Shown: positions 38,057-47,745, counted from the first letter of the stretch. The stretch: DNA of 64,000 nucleotides from Candidatus Gaiellasilicea maunaloa (GCA_024330215.1 JANDLU010000003.1:1-64000), one strand, 5' to 3'. The notes: generated by a model not told the origin, from the letters alone. Made by a program: numbers and translations.

Positions 38057-40584
38057 CCCACAGATCCTTCCATCTGGAGCTGGATCAGCCGGTTCATCTC
38101 GACGGCGTACTCGAGCGGGAGCTCCTTCGTGATCGGCTCGACGAAGCCGGAGACGATCATCGCGCTCGCCTCGGACTCGGAGAGCCCGCGGCTCATCAGG
38201 TAGAAGAGCTGCTCCTCGCCGATCTTGGAAACGGTCGCCTCGTGGCCGAGGTCGACGTCGTTCTCGTCGACGCGGATGTAGGGGTAGGTGTCGGAGCGCG
38301 ACTCCTCGTCGAGGATCAGCGCGTCGCAGACGACCTTCGACTTGGCGCCGACGGCGCCCTTGGCGACCTCGAGCAGGCCGCGGTAGCCGGCGCGGCCGCC
38401 GTTCTTCGAAATCGACTTGGAGGTGATCACCGACGTCGTCTTGGGCGCGACGTGGACGACCTTGCCGCCCGCGTCCTGGTGCTGGCCCTTGCCCGCGAAC
38501 GCGATCGAGAGCACCTCGCCGTGGGCTCTTTCGCCCATCAGCCAGATCGCGGGATATTTCATCGTTAATTTCGAACCGAGATTACCGTCAACCCATTCCA
38601 TCGTTGCGTCTTCATAAGCGACGGCTCTTTTCGTAACAAGATTGAACACATTATTCGACCAGTTTTGAATCGTCGTATATCGGCATCGACCGCGTGGCTT
38701 GACGACAATCTCGACGACAGCCGAATGAAGCGAATCCGACGAGTAAATCGGAGCGGTGCAATTGTGCGAGATAACACCTTCGCAAACATAACTCTCGTCT
38801 TCTTCGACGCTCAGGTTGTAGACCTTGCAGTTAGCCTGGATCTTCTCGACGGAGCGGATCGGCATCCAGCAGTAGCCATCGGCGATAACCACATCGGCCT
38901 TCTTCGGCCCGGTGCCGGTCGACGCATAGGCAAGTACACGTCGCTCGAACAGCGGATTGTCCGCCTCGCAGATCGCCAGCTGCCACATCGGCCGACGCGG
39001 TGCTGCGCGCTCGGTACGGCTGAGCGAGGCGCGGATCCCAAGCGATAGCAACAACTCGCGCAGGCGCTGGGCGACCTCACGATTCGTCTGATTGATTCGG
39101 TGCAGATTGAGCAGCGCGTCATAGCTGCCTTCTCCGTCGTAGAGCCCGCGAACGAAGGCGGCGCGATCTTCGTCGTCTAGTGCGAAGAGCCAGTCCGGGA
39201 CCCTTAGCTCGTCCGTCGTCCGCCCGAACGTTTGAGCGAAGAATCGAGCCGCCCGCGCCGAGGAGAGGCGCACCGAGCGACCCTCACGGTTGTCGTAGGC
39301 GTATGTCCACGTTTCGAGTCCGAAGGCGCCCTCGATCACGTCCTCGACGAGCTCTCGGAGATGCTCCTCGTGCGTCGCGCTGTCGAAGGAGAGATATGAC
39401 GTGTTCGCGCTGACAGACCCTTCGGCCACGTACAGACCCATCACGCGGCACATGTCGCGCGTGAGCTCGACGTCCACTCGCTCGGCCACCGCGGCGTGCC
39501 GCCCGCGTCCGACAAGCACCTCCTGCCCTGCGACGGTTGGCGCGTCCTGCTCCAGGTCGATCGACGCAGGAACAGCGAGATAGTCCCCAAGCCCGAGCTC
39601 CCACGCTTCCTTCCACTCCGGGACGAACCACCGGTTGTGCTCGCGCGGCAGCTCCCGACTCGCCACGAGGAAGGGATGGCGCGGCGTGACTGCGAGCGAC
39701 CGGTACCCCTCGCCGGCAAACGTGATCCGGAAGATCGGGCCTTCGAACCGGCGCTGCATCGTGTCGCGCACCCTGCGGAAACGACCATGGTGCGTGAGCA
39801 CTTCGTCGCCGACCTCGATCTCCTCGATGGACTTCTCGCCGTCGCGCACGCGTACCATCGAGCCGGCAAGATGACAGCCCTCTACGTAATGCACGTAGGC
39901 GTCCTCGTCGACGATGATCAGCGTGCGCTCGAACTGGCCCATGTTCTCGGCGTTGATCCGGAAGTACGCCTGGAGCGGCAGCTCGATCTTGACGCCCGGC
40001 GGGACGTAGATGAACGAGCCGCCCGACCAGACGGCCGAGTTCAGCGCCGCGAACTTGTTGTCGTTCTGCGGGATGATCGTGCCGATGTACTGCTTGACGA
40101 TGTCCTCGTGCTCGCGCAGAGCGGTGTCCATGTCGAGGAAGAGGACGCCCTTCGCCTCGAGATCGGCCTGGAGCTTGTGGTAGACGACCTCGGACTCGTA
40201 CTGGGCCCCGACCCCGGCGAGGTACTTCTTCTCCGCCTCGGGAATCCCGAGCTTGTCCCAGGTGTCGAGGATGTCGGCCGGGAGATCCTCCCAGTTCTTC
40301 GCCTGCTTCTCGGTGGGCTTGATGTAGTAGTAGATGTTGTCGAAGTCGATCTCGGCGACGTTGCCGCCCCACGTCGGCAGCGGGCGCGCCAGGAAGTAAT
40401 CGAGCGAGCGATGCCGGAACTTGCGCATCCAGTCGGGCTCCTGCTTGTGCTCGGCGATCGCCTCGACGACCTCGTGGGAGACCCCGCGGCCCGACTTGAA
40501 GAAGTAGTTCTCCGCCTCGTCCGAGTTCTTGAAGCCGAACTGGTACTCGTCGCGGATCCCGCGGACGATCTCGGTCTCGCTCAC
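38053..40584 (-). CDS. sufB: Fe-S cluster assembly protein SufB precursor (intein-containing)
   Basis: N-extein ...IIPQNDNKFAALNSAVWSGGSFIYVPPGVKIELPLQAYFRIN; C-extein CTAPIYSSDSLHSAVVEIV...EQLFYLMSRGLSESEASAMIVSGF. Confidence 0.96.
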   Translation of the reverse strand: MSETEIVRGIRDEYQFGFKNSDEAENYFFKSGRGVSHEVVEAIAEHKQEPDWMRKFRHRSLDYFLARPLPTWGGNVAEIDFDNIYYYIKPTEKQAKNWEDLPADILDTWDKLGIPEAEKKYLAGVGAQYESEVVYHKLQADLEAKGVLFLDMDTALREHEDIVKQYIGTIIPQNDNKFAALNSAVWSGGSFIYVPPGVKIELPLQAYFRINAENMGQFERTLIIVDEDAYVHYVEGCHLAGSMVRVRDGEKSIEEIEVGDEVLTHHGRFRRVRDTMQRRFEGPIFRITFAGEGYRSLAVTPRHPFLVASRELPREHNRWFVPEWKEAWELGLGDYLAVPASIDLEQDAPTVAGQEVLVGRGRHAAVAERVDVELTRDMCRVMGLYVAEGSVSANTSYLSFDSATHEEHLRELVEDVIEGAFGLETWTYAYDNREGRSVRLSSARAARFFAQTFGRTTDELRVPDWLFALDDEDRAAFVRGLYDGEGSYDALLNLHRINQTNREVAQRLRELLLSLGIRASLSRTERAAPRRPMWQLAICEADNPLFERRVLAYASTGTGPKKADVVIADGYCWMPIRSVEKIQANCKVYNLSVEEDESYVCEGVISHNCTAPIYSSDSLHSAVVEIVVKPRGRCRYTTIQNWSNNVFNLVTKRAVAYEDATMEWVDGNLGSKLTMKYPAIWLMGERAHGEVLSIAFAGKGQHQDAGGKVVHVAPKTTSVITSKSISKNGGRAGYRGLLEVAKGAVGAKSKVVCDALILDEESRSDTYPYIRVDENDVDLGHEATVSKIGEEQLFYLMSRGLSESEASAMIVSGFVEPITKELPLEYAVEMNRLIQLQMEGSVG
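38761..39876 (-). mobile_element. SufB intein (372 aa) with LAGLIDADG homing endonuclease
   Basis: Starts CHLAGSMVRVRDGEKSIEEIEVGDEVLTHHG, B-block TPRHPFLV, LAGLIDADG-like VMGLYVAEGSVS and FVRGLYDGEGSYD, ends ESYVCEGVISHN followed by Cys+1. Confidence 0.95.
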
Positions 40585-41357
40585 GCTGCCTTCTCCTCCG
40601 GAGGCATGAACGCCTCATAGCCGTCGGTCTCTAGCCGGTGGGCGAGCTCCGGGCCGCCGCTCTCGACGATCCGACCGCCCACGAAGACGTGGACGTGGTC
40701 GGGCGTGACGTAGTTGAGGATCCGCTGGTAGTGGGTGATCACGAGCGCGCCCATCTCCGAGCTGACGAGCTCGTTGACCCCGTTCGCGACGATCCGCAGC
40801 GCGTCGATGTCGAGACCCGAGTCGGTCTCGTCGAGGATCGCGATCTTCGGCTGCAGGAGCGCCATCTGGAGGATCTCGACGCGCTTCTTCTCGCCGCCGG
40901 AGAAGCCGTCGTTCAGGTAGCGGGACGCGAGCTCGCGCGGCACCTTCAGGCGCTCCATCGCGGCGAGGATCTCGGTGCGGAACTCCTTGACCGGGATCGG
41001 ATCGTCTTGGCCGCCCGCCTTCGCCTTCCGGATCGCGTTGATCGCGCTCCGCAGGAAGCTCGTGACGGTGACGCCGGGAATCGCGTGTGGGTACTGGAAG
41101 GCGAGGAAAAGCCCCCGTTGGGCGCGCACGTCGGCGGCCTCCTCGACGATGCTCGCGCCGTCGAGCAGGATCTCGCCCTCGGTGATCTCGTAGGACGGGT
41201 GGCCCATCAGCGCATAGGCGAGGGTCGACTTGCCGGAGCCGTTCGGGCCCATGACCGCGTGCTTCTCGTTCAGGTCGACCTCGAGATCGACGCCCTTCAC
41301 GATCTCGGTGCCGTCCTCGAGCGCGACGTGCAGGTTCTTGATTTCCAGGAACGCCAA
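40581..41357 (-). CDS. sufC: Fe-S cluster assembly ATPase SufC
   Basis: MAFLEIKNLHVALEDGTEIVKGVDLEV, GPNGSGKSTLAYALMGHPSYEITEGEILLDG, FSGGEKKRVEILQMALLQPKIAILDETDSGLDIDAL. Confidence 0.96.
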   Translation of the reverse strand: MAFLEIKNLHVALEDGTEIVKGVDLEVDLNEKHAVMGPNGSGKSTLAYALMGHPSYEITEGEILLDGASIVEEAADVRAQRGLFLAFQYPHAIPGVTVTSFLRSAINAIRKAKAGGQDDPIPVKEFRTEILAAMERLKVPRELASRYLNDGFSGGEKKRVEILQMALLQPKIAILDETDSGLDIDALRIVANGVNELVSSEMGALVITHYQRILNYVTPDHVHVFVGGRIVESGGPELAHRLETDGYEAFMPPEEKAA

Positions 41358-41440
41358 GCTTGTTTACTCCTCTTTGGATTCTCCGGCAAGGTAACCGGGC
41401 GGAGCCCGGTCACCGCCACAAACTTGGGCAGTAAGCCGGA

Positions 41441-42454
41441 TCAGCGCCGCTTCGTGAGCCCATGGTAGCCGATCAGCCCGGCGGCGAACGGTGCGGCGAG
41501 GGCCGCGATCGAGCCTACCTTGCCGAGCCGCAGCCGGGCGAGCGTCCATGCACTGGCGTGCCTGGCGCGGTCGTCGAAGCGTCCATGGGCACCAGGGTCG
41601 CCCGGAATCGTCTCGTAGAGGTTGTCCGGCGCGCCGATCGGCTTCGGCTCCCCGGTCGTCTGCCCCTCCCAGCCGTTGCGCAGGAGGACGAGGTCTCCGG
41701 CGCGCGGCGACAGCTTCTGCCCCCACAAGAGCTTCTGGGCTGCCCAGGTGACGGGAAGCTCGCGCTGCGGTCGCTCGCAGCAGTAGAGGATCGCCTCGGC
41801 GACGACCTCCGGCTGGTAGATCGGAGGTACCGGCTGCGGCTGCAGGCCGAGCTTCTGGCGGCCACGGTCGAACTGAGGCGTGTTGATCCCGCCCGGAAGG
41901 ATCAGGCTGATGGCCACCCCGGTGTCGTGCTTCTCCTGCTCTGTCCGGGCCGACTCGAAGAACGCCCGACCGGCGGCCTTCGAGGCACAGTAGGCCGCCT
42001 GGAGCGGGATCCCGCGATACGAGAGACCGGAGTTGACGTCGACGAACGTCCCTCGCGAGGCCTTCAGATGTGGCAGCGCGGCCGAGTAGGCGTGGGCGCG
42101 GCCGAGAAAGTTGACGTCCATCACGCGGCGGAGCTCCTCGGCGTCGAGTTGCTCGACCTCGGCGTAGATCGTCACCATCACCGAGGCGACGAACGTGTCG
42201 ATCCGGCCGAAGCGCTCGACGGCGCGGGAGCAGAGACGCTCGAGCTCGGCCGGGCTCGTCGTGTCGGTGACGACCGCGATCGCCTCGGAGCCCGCCTCCT
42301 CGATCTCGCGAACGGCCGCGTCGAGGGCAGCCTGGTTTCGGGCTGCGACGACGATTCTGGCACCGCCGAGAGCGGCAGCGCGTACGGTCGCACGCCCGAT
42401 CCCGCTCGACGCGCCGAGCACCACGATCACCTGGTCCCGAAGCGACTTCTTCAT
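41441..42454 (-). CDS. SDR family oxidoreductase
   Basis: VIVVLGASSGIGRATVRAAALGGARIVVAARN, YCASKAAGRAFFES. Confidence 0.92.
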   Translation of the reverse strand: MKKSLRDQVIVVLGASSGIGRATVRAAALGGARIVVAARNQAALDAAVREIEEAGSEAIAVVTDTTSPAELERLCSRAVERFGRIDTFVASVMVTIYAEVEQLDAEELRRVMDVNFLGRAHAYSAALPHLKASRGTFVDVNSGLSYRGIPLQAAYCASKAAGRAFFESARTEQEKHDTGVAISLILPGGINTPQFDRGRQKLGLQPQPVPPIYQPEVVAEAILYCCERPQRELPVTWAAQKLLWGQKLSPRAGDLVLLRNGWEGQTTGEPKPIGAPDNLYETIPGDPGAHGRFDDRARHASAWTLARLRLGKVGSIAALAAPFAAGLIGYHGLTKRR

Positions 42455-42508
42455 CCCGTGCCACGGTGCCCACGGTTGAGATCGGACAAACGGTGGTAGA
42501 GTCGGATC

Positions 42509-42799
42509 ATGCCTTTCGGAATCGGTGTCACAGAGATGGTGATTCTCCTGATTGTCCTGCTCGTCTTCTTCGGCCCCAAGCGGCTGCCCGAGATGGGCCG
42601 CTCGCTCGGCAAGGGGATGCGCGAGTTCAAGGACTCGATCTCGGGCAAGGACGACGACGACGAGCCGATCCACAAGCGCTACTCCGCGGAGCTCCCGCCC
42701 GCCGAGACCGTGGCATCGGAGCTCGACGACCCCGCTCGCGTGGACGTCGAGCCGCCTGAGCGCGACCGGGTCACGCGCGAGCGCGACACCATCTCCTAG
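42509..42799 (+). CDS. tatA: Twin-arginine translocase TatA/E
   Basis: MPFGIGVTEMVILLIVLLVFFGPKRLPEMGRSLGKGMREFKDSI. Confidence 0.95.
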   Translation: MPFGIGVTEMVILLIVLLVFFGPKRLPEMGRSLGKGMREFKDSISGKDDDDEPIHKRYSAELPPAETVASELDDPARVDVEPPERDRVTRERDTIS

Positions 42800-42830
42800 C
42801 TCCCAGCATTTGCTCGGGTAGGGCGGCGGC

Positions 42831-43619
42831 GTGATCAAGAAGCGGCTGCCGCGGCGCCTCGGCCACGGCGAGGAAGCAACGCTGGTCGAGCACCTCGGCG
42901 AGTTGCGGACGCGGCTCGTGATCGCGCTCTTCGCGATCGTTCCCGCCTTTGCCGTCTCCTTCGCGTTCCACGATCGCCTGATCGACTGGCTGACGCGGCC
43001 ACTTCCGAACGACAAGAGCCTCGTCACGCTCGGCGTCACCGAGCCGTTCACGACCGCGATCAAGGTCAGCCTGGCGGCCGCGGTCGCGATCACGCTCCCG
43101 ATCCTGCTCTATCAGCTCTGGTCCTTCCTTGCGCCCGCGATCGAGGAGCACACGCAACGAACCGTGTCCGCCTTCGTCGTCCTCTCGACGATCCTCTTCA
43201 CGGGTGGGGTCGCCTTCTCCTACTTCATCGTCCTGCCGCGGGCGCTTTCGTTCCTGACCAATTTCGGCGACGACAACTTCGAGATCGACATTCGGGCGAG
43301 CTACTACTTCTCGTTCGTGACGGTGACGCTGCTCGCGAGCGGACTCGCCTTCCAGATGCCGATCTTCATCCTCGCCCTCGTGCGGCTGCGCGTCCTCACC
43401 GCGGCGAAGCTGCGCAGGAACCGTCGCCTCGGCTACGTGCTGATGGTCGTCTTCGCGATTCTCCTCCCGACGGTCGATCCCGTCTCGCTGGCGCTCGAGG
43501 TCGCACCGCTCCTGATCCTCTTCGAGACGTCGATCTGGCTCTCGAGCTACATGGAGAAGCGCTGGGGCCTCGACCCCGAATCCGACGAGTTCGGCGGCTT
43601 CTTCCCCGACGCGGAGTAG
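42831..43619 (+). CDS. tatC: Twin-arginine translocase TatC
   Basis: EATLVEHLGELRTRLVIALFAI, six hydrophobic segments, FQMPIFILALVRLRVLT. Confidence 0.95.
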   Translation: MIKKRLPRRLGHGEEATLVEHLGELRTRLVIALFAIVPAFAVSFAFHDRLIDWLTRPLPNDKSLVTLGVTEPFTTAIKVSLAAAVAITLPILLYQLWSFLAPAIEEHTQRTVSAFVVLSTILFTGGVAFSYFIVLPRALSFLTNFGDDNFEIDIRASYYFSFVTVTLLASGLAFQMPIFILALVRLRVLTAAKLRRNRRLGYVLMVVFAILLPTVDPVSLALEVAPLLILFETSIWLSSYMEKRWGLDPESDEFGGFFPDAE

Positions 43620-43883
43620 AAGGTAAGGAACGGGGGTCGGCGAGCGCGCGTTGCGGCTGGCACCGCGAACAGAGGAAGCGCCCGTCGACCCCGATCATAG
43701 TTCGATCCGATCCGCATCGCGGATCGCCTGAGGTTGTAAGCAGTGCGTTACGGATCGCGAACGCCGGCGAACCGATTCGCGGTCTCCCTCGAACCAGTGA
43801 TCGGGCGATCGTCACAGTTTGCCGTTCGTCTCACCGGACAACACACCGGACGACATCTGCTCCTCTCCACGCTAGGGGGAACC

Positions 43884-44489
43884 ATGCAGGAAACCCATGC
43901 TGCGGCTGAGACACGCCGCGGCTTCATCGGCAAGGCGGCCATCCTCGGCGGCGGCGCTCTCGCCGCAGCCGGAGTCGGTGCCTTCGCCGACGCCGCCCGG
44001 GCCCAGTCGGCCCCGGCGAGCGACCTCGCGATCCTCAACTTCGCGTTGAGGCTCGAGTACCTCGAGGCCGAGTTCTACGATCGCGCCCGTCAGGGCAGCT
44101 TCGGCCGGCTGAACGCCGGCGTCCAGCGCTTCGCGGAAGTGCTCTACGCACACGAGCAGGCGCACGTCGACACGCTCATCGCGACGATCCCGGCACTCGG
44201 CGGGAACCCGATCGCGAAGCCGGCACTGAAGTTCCCGCGGCTCGCACAGCGCTCCTTCGTGCTCACGGCGATCCAGCTCGAGCAGGTCGGAGTCGGCGCC
44301 TACGGCGGGGCCTTCCCGGCGTTGAAGCTGAAGGCCGTGAAGGAAGCGGCGCTCGCGATCCATTCCGTGGAGGCACGTCACGCCGCGTACGCCCGGCTCG
44401 TTGCCGGCACGCTCCCGGCGAACGTGGCCTTCTTCAGCCCTCTGACAGCGGATCAGGTGCTCAAGCGCGCTGCTCCGTTCTTCGCCTAG
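43884..44489 (+). CDS. Ferritin-like domain protein with Tat signal
   Basis: TRRGFIGKAAILGGGALAAAGVGAFADAARA then LAILNFALRLEYLEAEFYDRA. Confidence 0.92.
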   Translation: MQETHAAAETRRGFIGKAAILGGGALAAAGVGAFADAARAQSAPASDLAILNFALRLEYLEAEFYDRARQGSFGRLNAGVQRFAEVLYAHEQAHVDTLIATIPALGGNPIAKPALKFPRLAQRSFVLTAIQLEQVGVGAYGGAFPALKLKAVKEAALAIHSVEARHAAYARLVAGTLPANVAFFSPLTADQVLKRAAPFFA

Positions 44490-44499
44490 GAGACCTGCG

Positions 44500-45156
44500 A
44501 TGACTGAGATCTTCGTTCACAAGGGCATCGAGGTCGAGACCGACGCGCCGATCACCTCCGTCGCGGAGGAGCTCGGGACCTCGCGTGACCTGTTCCTGAA
44601 GCGGGCCGCCGTCTTCGGCGGCGGCGTCTTCGCAGCGGCATCCCTCGGGATGGCGCTGCCCGGCAACGCGAAGGCGACGAGGGCGTCGGACGTGGCGATC
44701 CTCAACTTCGCGTTGACGCTCGAGTACCTCGAGGCCACGTTCTATGCGATCGCCGTGACCAAGGGCTTCGGCCCGCGGGTCGGGCGGCTCGCGCGGGTGA
44801 TCCGCGACCACGAGATCGCGCACGTGAAGGCGCTCGTGGCGACGATCCCCTCGCTCGGGGGCACACCGGTGAAGAAGCCGAAGCTCAACTTCCCGCCGTC
44901 CCTGTACGCCAACGAGACGACCTTCCTTCAGACCGCGATGGCGCTCGAGGACACGGGCGTCGGTGCCTACAACGGTGCCGGCCCGGCCCTGACGCTCCGG
45001 CCGGTCAAGGAGGCCGCGGCGTCGATCGTCGCGGTCGAGGCGATGCACGCGTCGTGGGTTCGCGGCGTGGCGGGAACGGCTCCGGCCCCCGCCTCGTTCG
45101 ACGACCTGCTGACGACGCAGCAGGTGCTCGCCGCGGCAGGTCCCTTCCTCGCCTAA
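44500..45156 (+). CDS. Ferritin-like domain protein (paralog)
   Basis: SRDLFLKRAAVFGGGVFAAASLGMALPGNAKA then VAILNFALTLEYLEATFYAIAV. Confidence 0.92.
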   Translation: MTEIFVHKGIEVETDAPITSVAEELGTSRDLFLKRAAVFGGGVFAAASLGMALPGNAKATRASDVAILNFALTLEYLEATFYAIAVTKGFGPRVGRLARVIRDHEIAHVKALVATIPSLGGTPVKKPKLNFPPSLYANETTFLQTAMALEDTGVGAYNGAGPALTLRPVKEAAASIVAVEAMHASWVRGVAGTAPAPASFDDLLTTQQVLAAAGPFLA

Positions 45157-45588
45157 GTGGTAGACGGAACGATCAAGCGGGCGGCCGGACTCGGCCGCCC
45201 GCTCGTTCTGCGGAGTGCGAGATCCGGCGTGCGTCTGCGGGTCACGCCGCTCTCGTTCGTCGATCCCGCTCCCGGCTCGAGATACTTCCAGCCGATCTCG
45301 CTCAACCGGTTCGTCGCGATCCGGGTCGAGCTCGTCAACGTCGGCTCGGCTCTATACGTCGACACGACGTCGAACGGCGCGCGAGTCGACTCGGGCGGAC
45401 GGCTACGCCGAGCCGCGATCCTCGATGCCGCCGAGCCGGGACTGAACCGCCCGCGCCTCGGGCCGGGGCGGCGCACGACGGGCACGCTTAGCTTCGAGGT
45501 CCCGAAGGCTGCGCGCGTGCGCTCCTTGCGACTGACGCTCGATAGCGGCTTCGGCCCCGAGACCGGAGTCTGGACCTTCTCCGGCTAG
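45157..45588 (+). CDS. Hypothetical protein, DUF4352-like beta-sandwich
   Basis: RLRVTPLSFVDPAPGS...NRFVAIRVELVNVGSALYVDTTSNGARV...TGTLSFEVPKAARVRSLRLTL. Confidence 0.65.
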   Translation: MVDGTIKRAAGLGRPLVLRSARSGVRLRVTPLSFVDPAPGSRYFQPISLNRFVAIRVELVNVGSALYVDTTSNGARVDSGGRLRRAAILDAAEPGLNRPRLGPGRRTTGTLSFEVPKAARVRSLRLTLDSGFGPETGVWTFSG

Positions 45589-45599
45589 GATCGTCCGCC

Positions 45600-46901
45600 G
45601 TGAGGCGGGTGCTGTCAGCGGACTGGGTCCTGCCTGTCGAGGGAGAGCCGATCGAGAGCGGCGCCGTGGCGATCGAGACAGGCCGGATCGCCGCCGTGGG
45701 CACCACCGCCGAGCTCGGCGAGGGCGAGCGCTTCCCGGGGGCGGCGATCGTCCCGGGCTTCGTCAACGCACACACCCACCTCGAGTACGCGGTCTACGCG
45801 GGTTTCGGCGACGGGCTCTCGTTCGGCCCGTGGATCACCACGCACGTCGAGCGCAAGGCCCGGATCGAGCGGGCCGAGATGGAGGCGATCGCCCGTCTGG
45901 GCGCCGCCGATTGCCTTCGTTCAGGCATCACCACAGTGGGCGATCTCGCCTACGCCGGCGCGAGCGCGCACGCCTGTGCGGAGCTCGGCCTGCGCGCGAT
46001 CGTCTATCTCGAGGTGTTCGGCCGGGACGCCGCCGACGCTTTGCGGCAGTTCGAGGCGAAGCGGAGCTACGTGGACGCCGCCCTGTCGGATCGCGTGCGC
46101 GTCGGCATCTCGCCCCACGCGCCGTACACGTGCTCGCTCGAGGTCTACGCCGCGAGCATGGACCTCGGCTTGCCCGTGGGAACGCACCTGAACGAGAGCC
46201 AGGACGAGCTCGACTGGTTGCTGCGGGGCGAGGGGCCCTGGCGACCCTTCGGCGCGATGCTCGTCGAGCCGGACGGGCAGACGGGCATTCGGCGACTCGC
46301 AGTCGCGGGCCTGCTCGACGACCGAATCGTCGCGGCTCACTGCGTCAAGGTCGACTCGTCCGAGATCGACGCTCTCGCTGAGCGAGACGTCGCGGTCGTC
46401 CACTGTCCGCGCTCAAATGCCTTTCTCGGCTGTGGGATCGCCCCACTCGCCGAGCTCCGAGCCGCGGGTCTCCGGATCGGAGTAGGCACCGACGGAGTCT
46501 CGTCGGTGCCTTCACACGATTTCTTCGAGGAGCTTCGAACCGTGATCGCGCTGGCCCGCGCTCGCGGCGAGGAGGCCGACGCGCTCTCCGCCACCCAGGC
46601 GCTCGACCTCGCGACCCTCGGCGGCGCCCGCGCGCTCGGGATCGCCGACGAGACGGGATCGCTCGTCGTCGGCAAGCGTGCAGATCTCACCGTCGTCGGC
46701 CTCGCCGACTCGGCGTATCTACCATGGGAAGACCCCGCGGCCGCGGTGGTCTTCGGAGGCAGCTCGCACAGCATCCTGGCTACCCTCGTCGACGGGGAGA
46801 CCCGCTACGAGAAAGGAGGAGACGAATGGCACGCGCTGATCGCCGCCGCAGCACGCGCGCGAAGCCGGTTACTGGGCCTCGAGCGCCCACCCGGAACGTG
46901 A
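45600..46901 (+). CDS. Amidohydrolase family protein (MtaD/chlorohydrolase-like)
   Basis: PGFVNAHTHLEYA, GITTVGDLAYAG, GTHLNESQDEL, AHCVKVD, GVGTDGVSS. Confidence 0.92.
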   Translation: MRRVLSADWVLPVEGEPIESGAVAIETGRIAAVGTTAELGEGERFPGAAIVPGFVNAHTHLEYAVYAGFGDGLSFGPWITTHVERKARIERAEMEAIARLGAADCLRSGITTVGDLAYAGASAHACAELGLRAIVYLEVFGRDAADALRQFEAKRSYVDAALSDRVRVGISPHAPYTCSLEVYAASMDLGLPVGTHLNESQDELDWLLRGEGPWRPFGAMLVEPDGQTGIRRLAVAGLLDDRIVAAHCVKVDSSEIDALAERDVAVVHCPRSNAFLGCGIAPLAELRAAGLRIGVGTDGVSSVPSHDFFEELRTVIALARARGEEADALSATQALDLATLGGARALGIADETGSLVVGKRADLTVVGLADSAYLPWEDPAAAVVFGGSSHSILATLVDGETRYEKGGDEWHALIAAAARARSRLLGLERPPGT

Positions 46902-47689
46902 CGCAGCAGAGCATCGAGGACGCGATGTTCTTCGTCCGGCTGCGCCGGCATGCGAAGTGGATGTTCGTCTTCCTCGCCGTCATCTTCGCAGGTGGTTTCG
47001 TCATCTTCGGAGTCGGGGCGAACAACGCCGGCACCGGGATCGGCGACGTCCTCGCCGGCGGTGGGGGCTCCGGCGGAGCGGCCTCCGTCTCGGACGCCCG
47101 CGAGCGCGTGGAGGAGAACCCGAAGGACGCCGACGCCCGCCGCGAGCTCGCGACCGCGCTTGCGACCGACGGGCAGAACGGCGAGGCGATCGAGGCGCTC
47201 ACCGCCTACGTCGGGCTCCGTCCCACCGATCAGGCCGCGCTGCGCGAGCTCGCCGGCCTCTACCTGACGGAAGGCAATGTCCGCCAGCAGGAGGCACAGA
47301 ATGCGCAAACCCGCGCGGCCTATCTCACCGCCGGCTCGATCACCGAGCCGCTGAAGCTCGGCGACGGCGGCGTCACGCTTGGCGAGAATCCGATCACCAC
47401 CGCCGTCACGACCGAGGCGAACGAGGCGATCAACGCGGCGCTCGGCAAGGCACAGGAGGCCTACACCGCGGCGGTCACGACCTATGAGAAGCTCGTCAGG
47501 GTGGTTCCAAACGATCCGAACGTGCAGCTCGAGCTCGCGCAGACCGCCGAACAGGCGCGCGATTACCCGAAGGCGATCGCCGCCTACCAGCAGTTCCTGA
47601 AGCTCGCTCCCGACGACCCGAGCGCGGCGATCGTGAAGACCCAGATCAAGCAGCTGCAGGCGGCGCTCCGGCCGGCGGCGTCAGGCTAG
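46826..47689 (+). CDS. Membrane-anchored TPR protein
   Basis: SD AAAGGAGG before ATG 46826; TM WMFVFLAVIFAGGFVIFGVGAN; TPR-like repeats. Confidence 0.85.
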   Translation: MARADRRRSTRAKPVTGPRAPTRNVTQQSIEDAMFFVRLRRHAKWMFVFLAVIFAGGFVIFGVGANNAGTGIGDVLAGGGGSGGAASVSDARERVEENPKDADARRELATALATDGQNGEAIEALTAYVGLRPTDQAALRELAGLYLTEGNVRQQEAQNAQTRAAYLTAGSITEPLKLGDGGVTLGENPITTAVTTEANEAINAALGKAQEAYTAAVTTYEKLVRVVPNDPNVQLELAQTAEQARDYPKAIAAYQQFLKLAPDDPSAAIVKTQIKQLQAALRPAASG

Positions 47690-47745
47690 ACTCACCCGTC
47701 CGAGAACTTTCCGTTCGACATTTGCCGCGAGACCGGGGGCACGCC

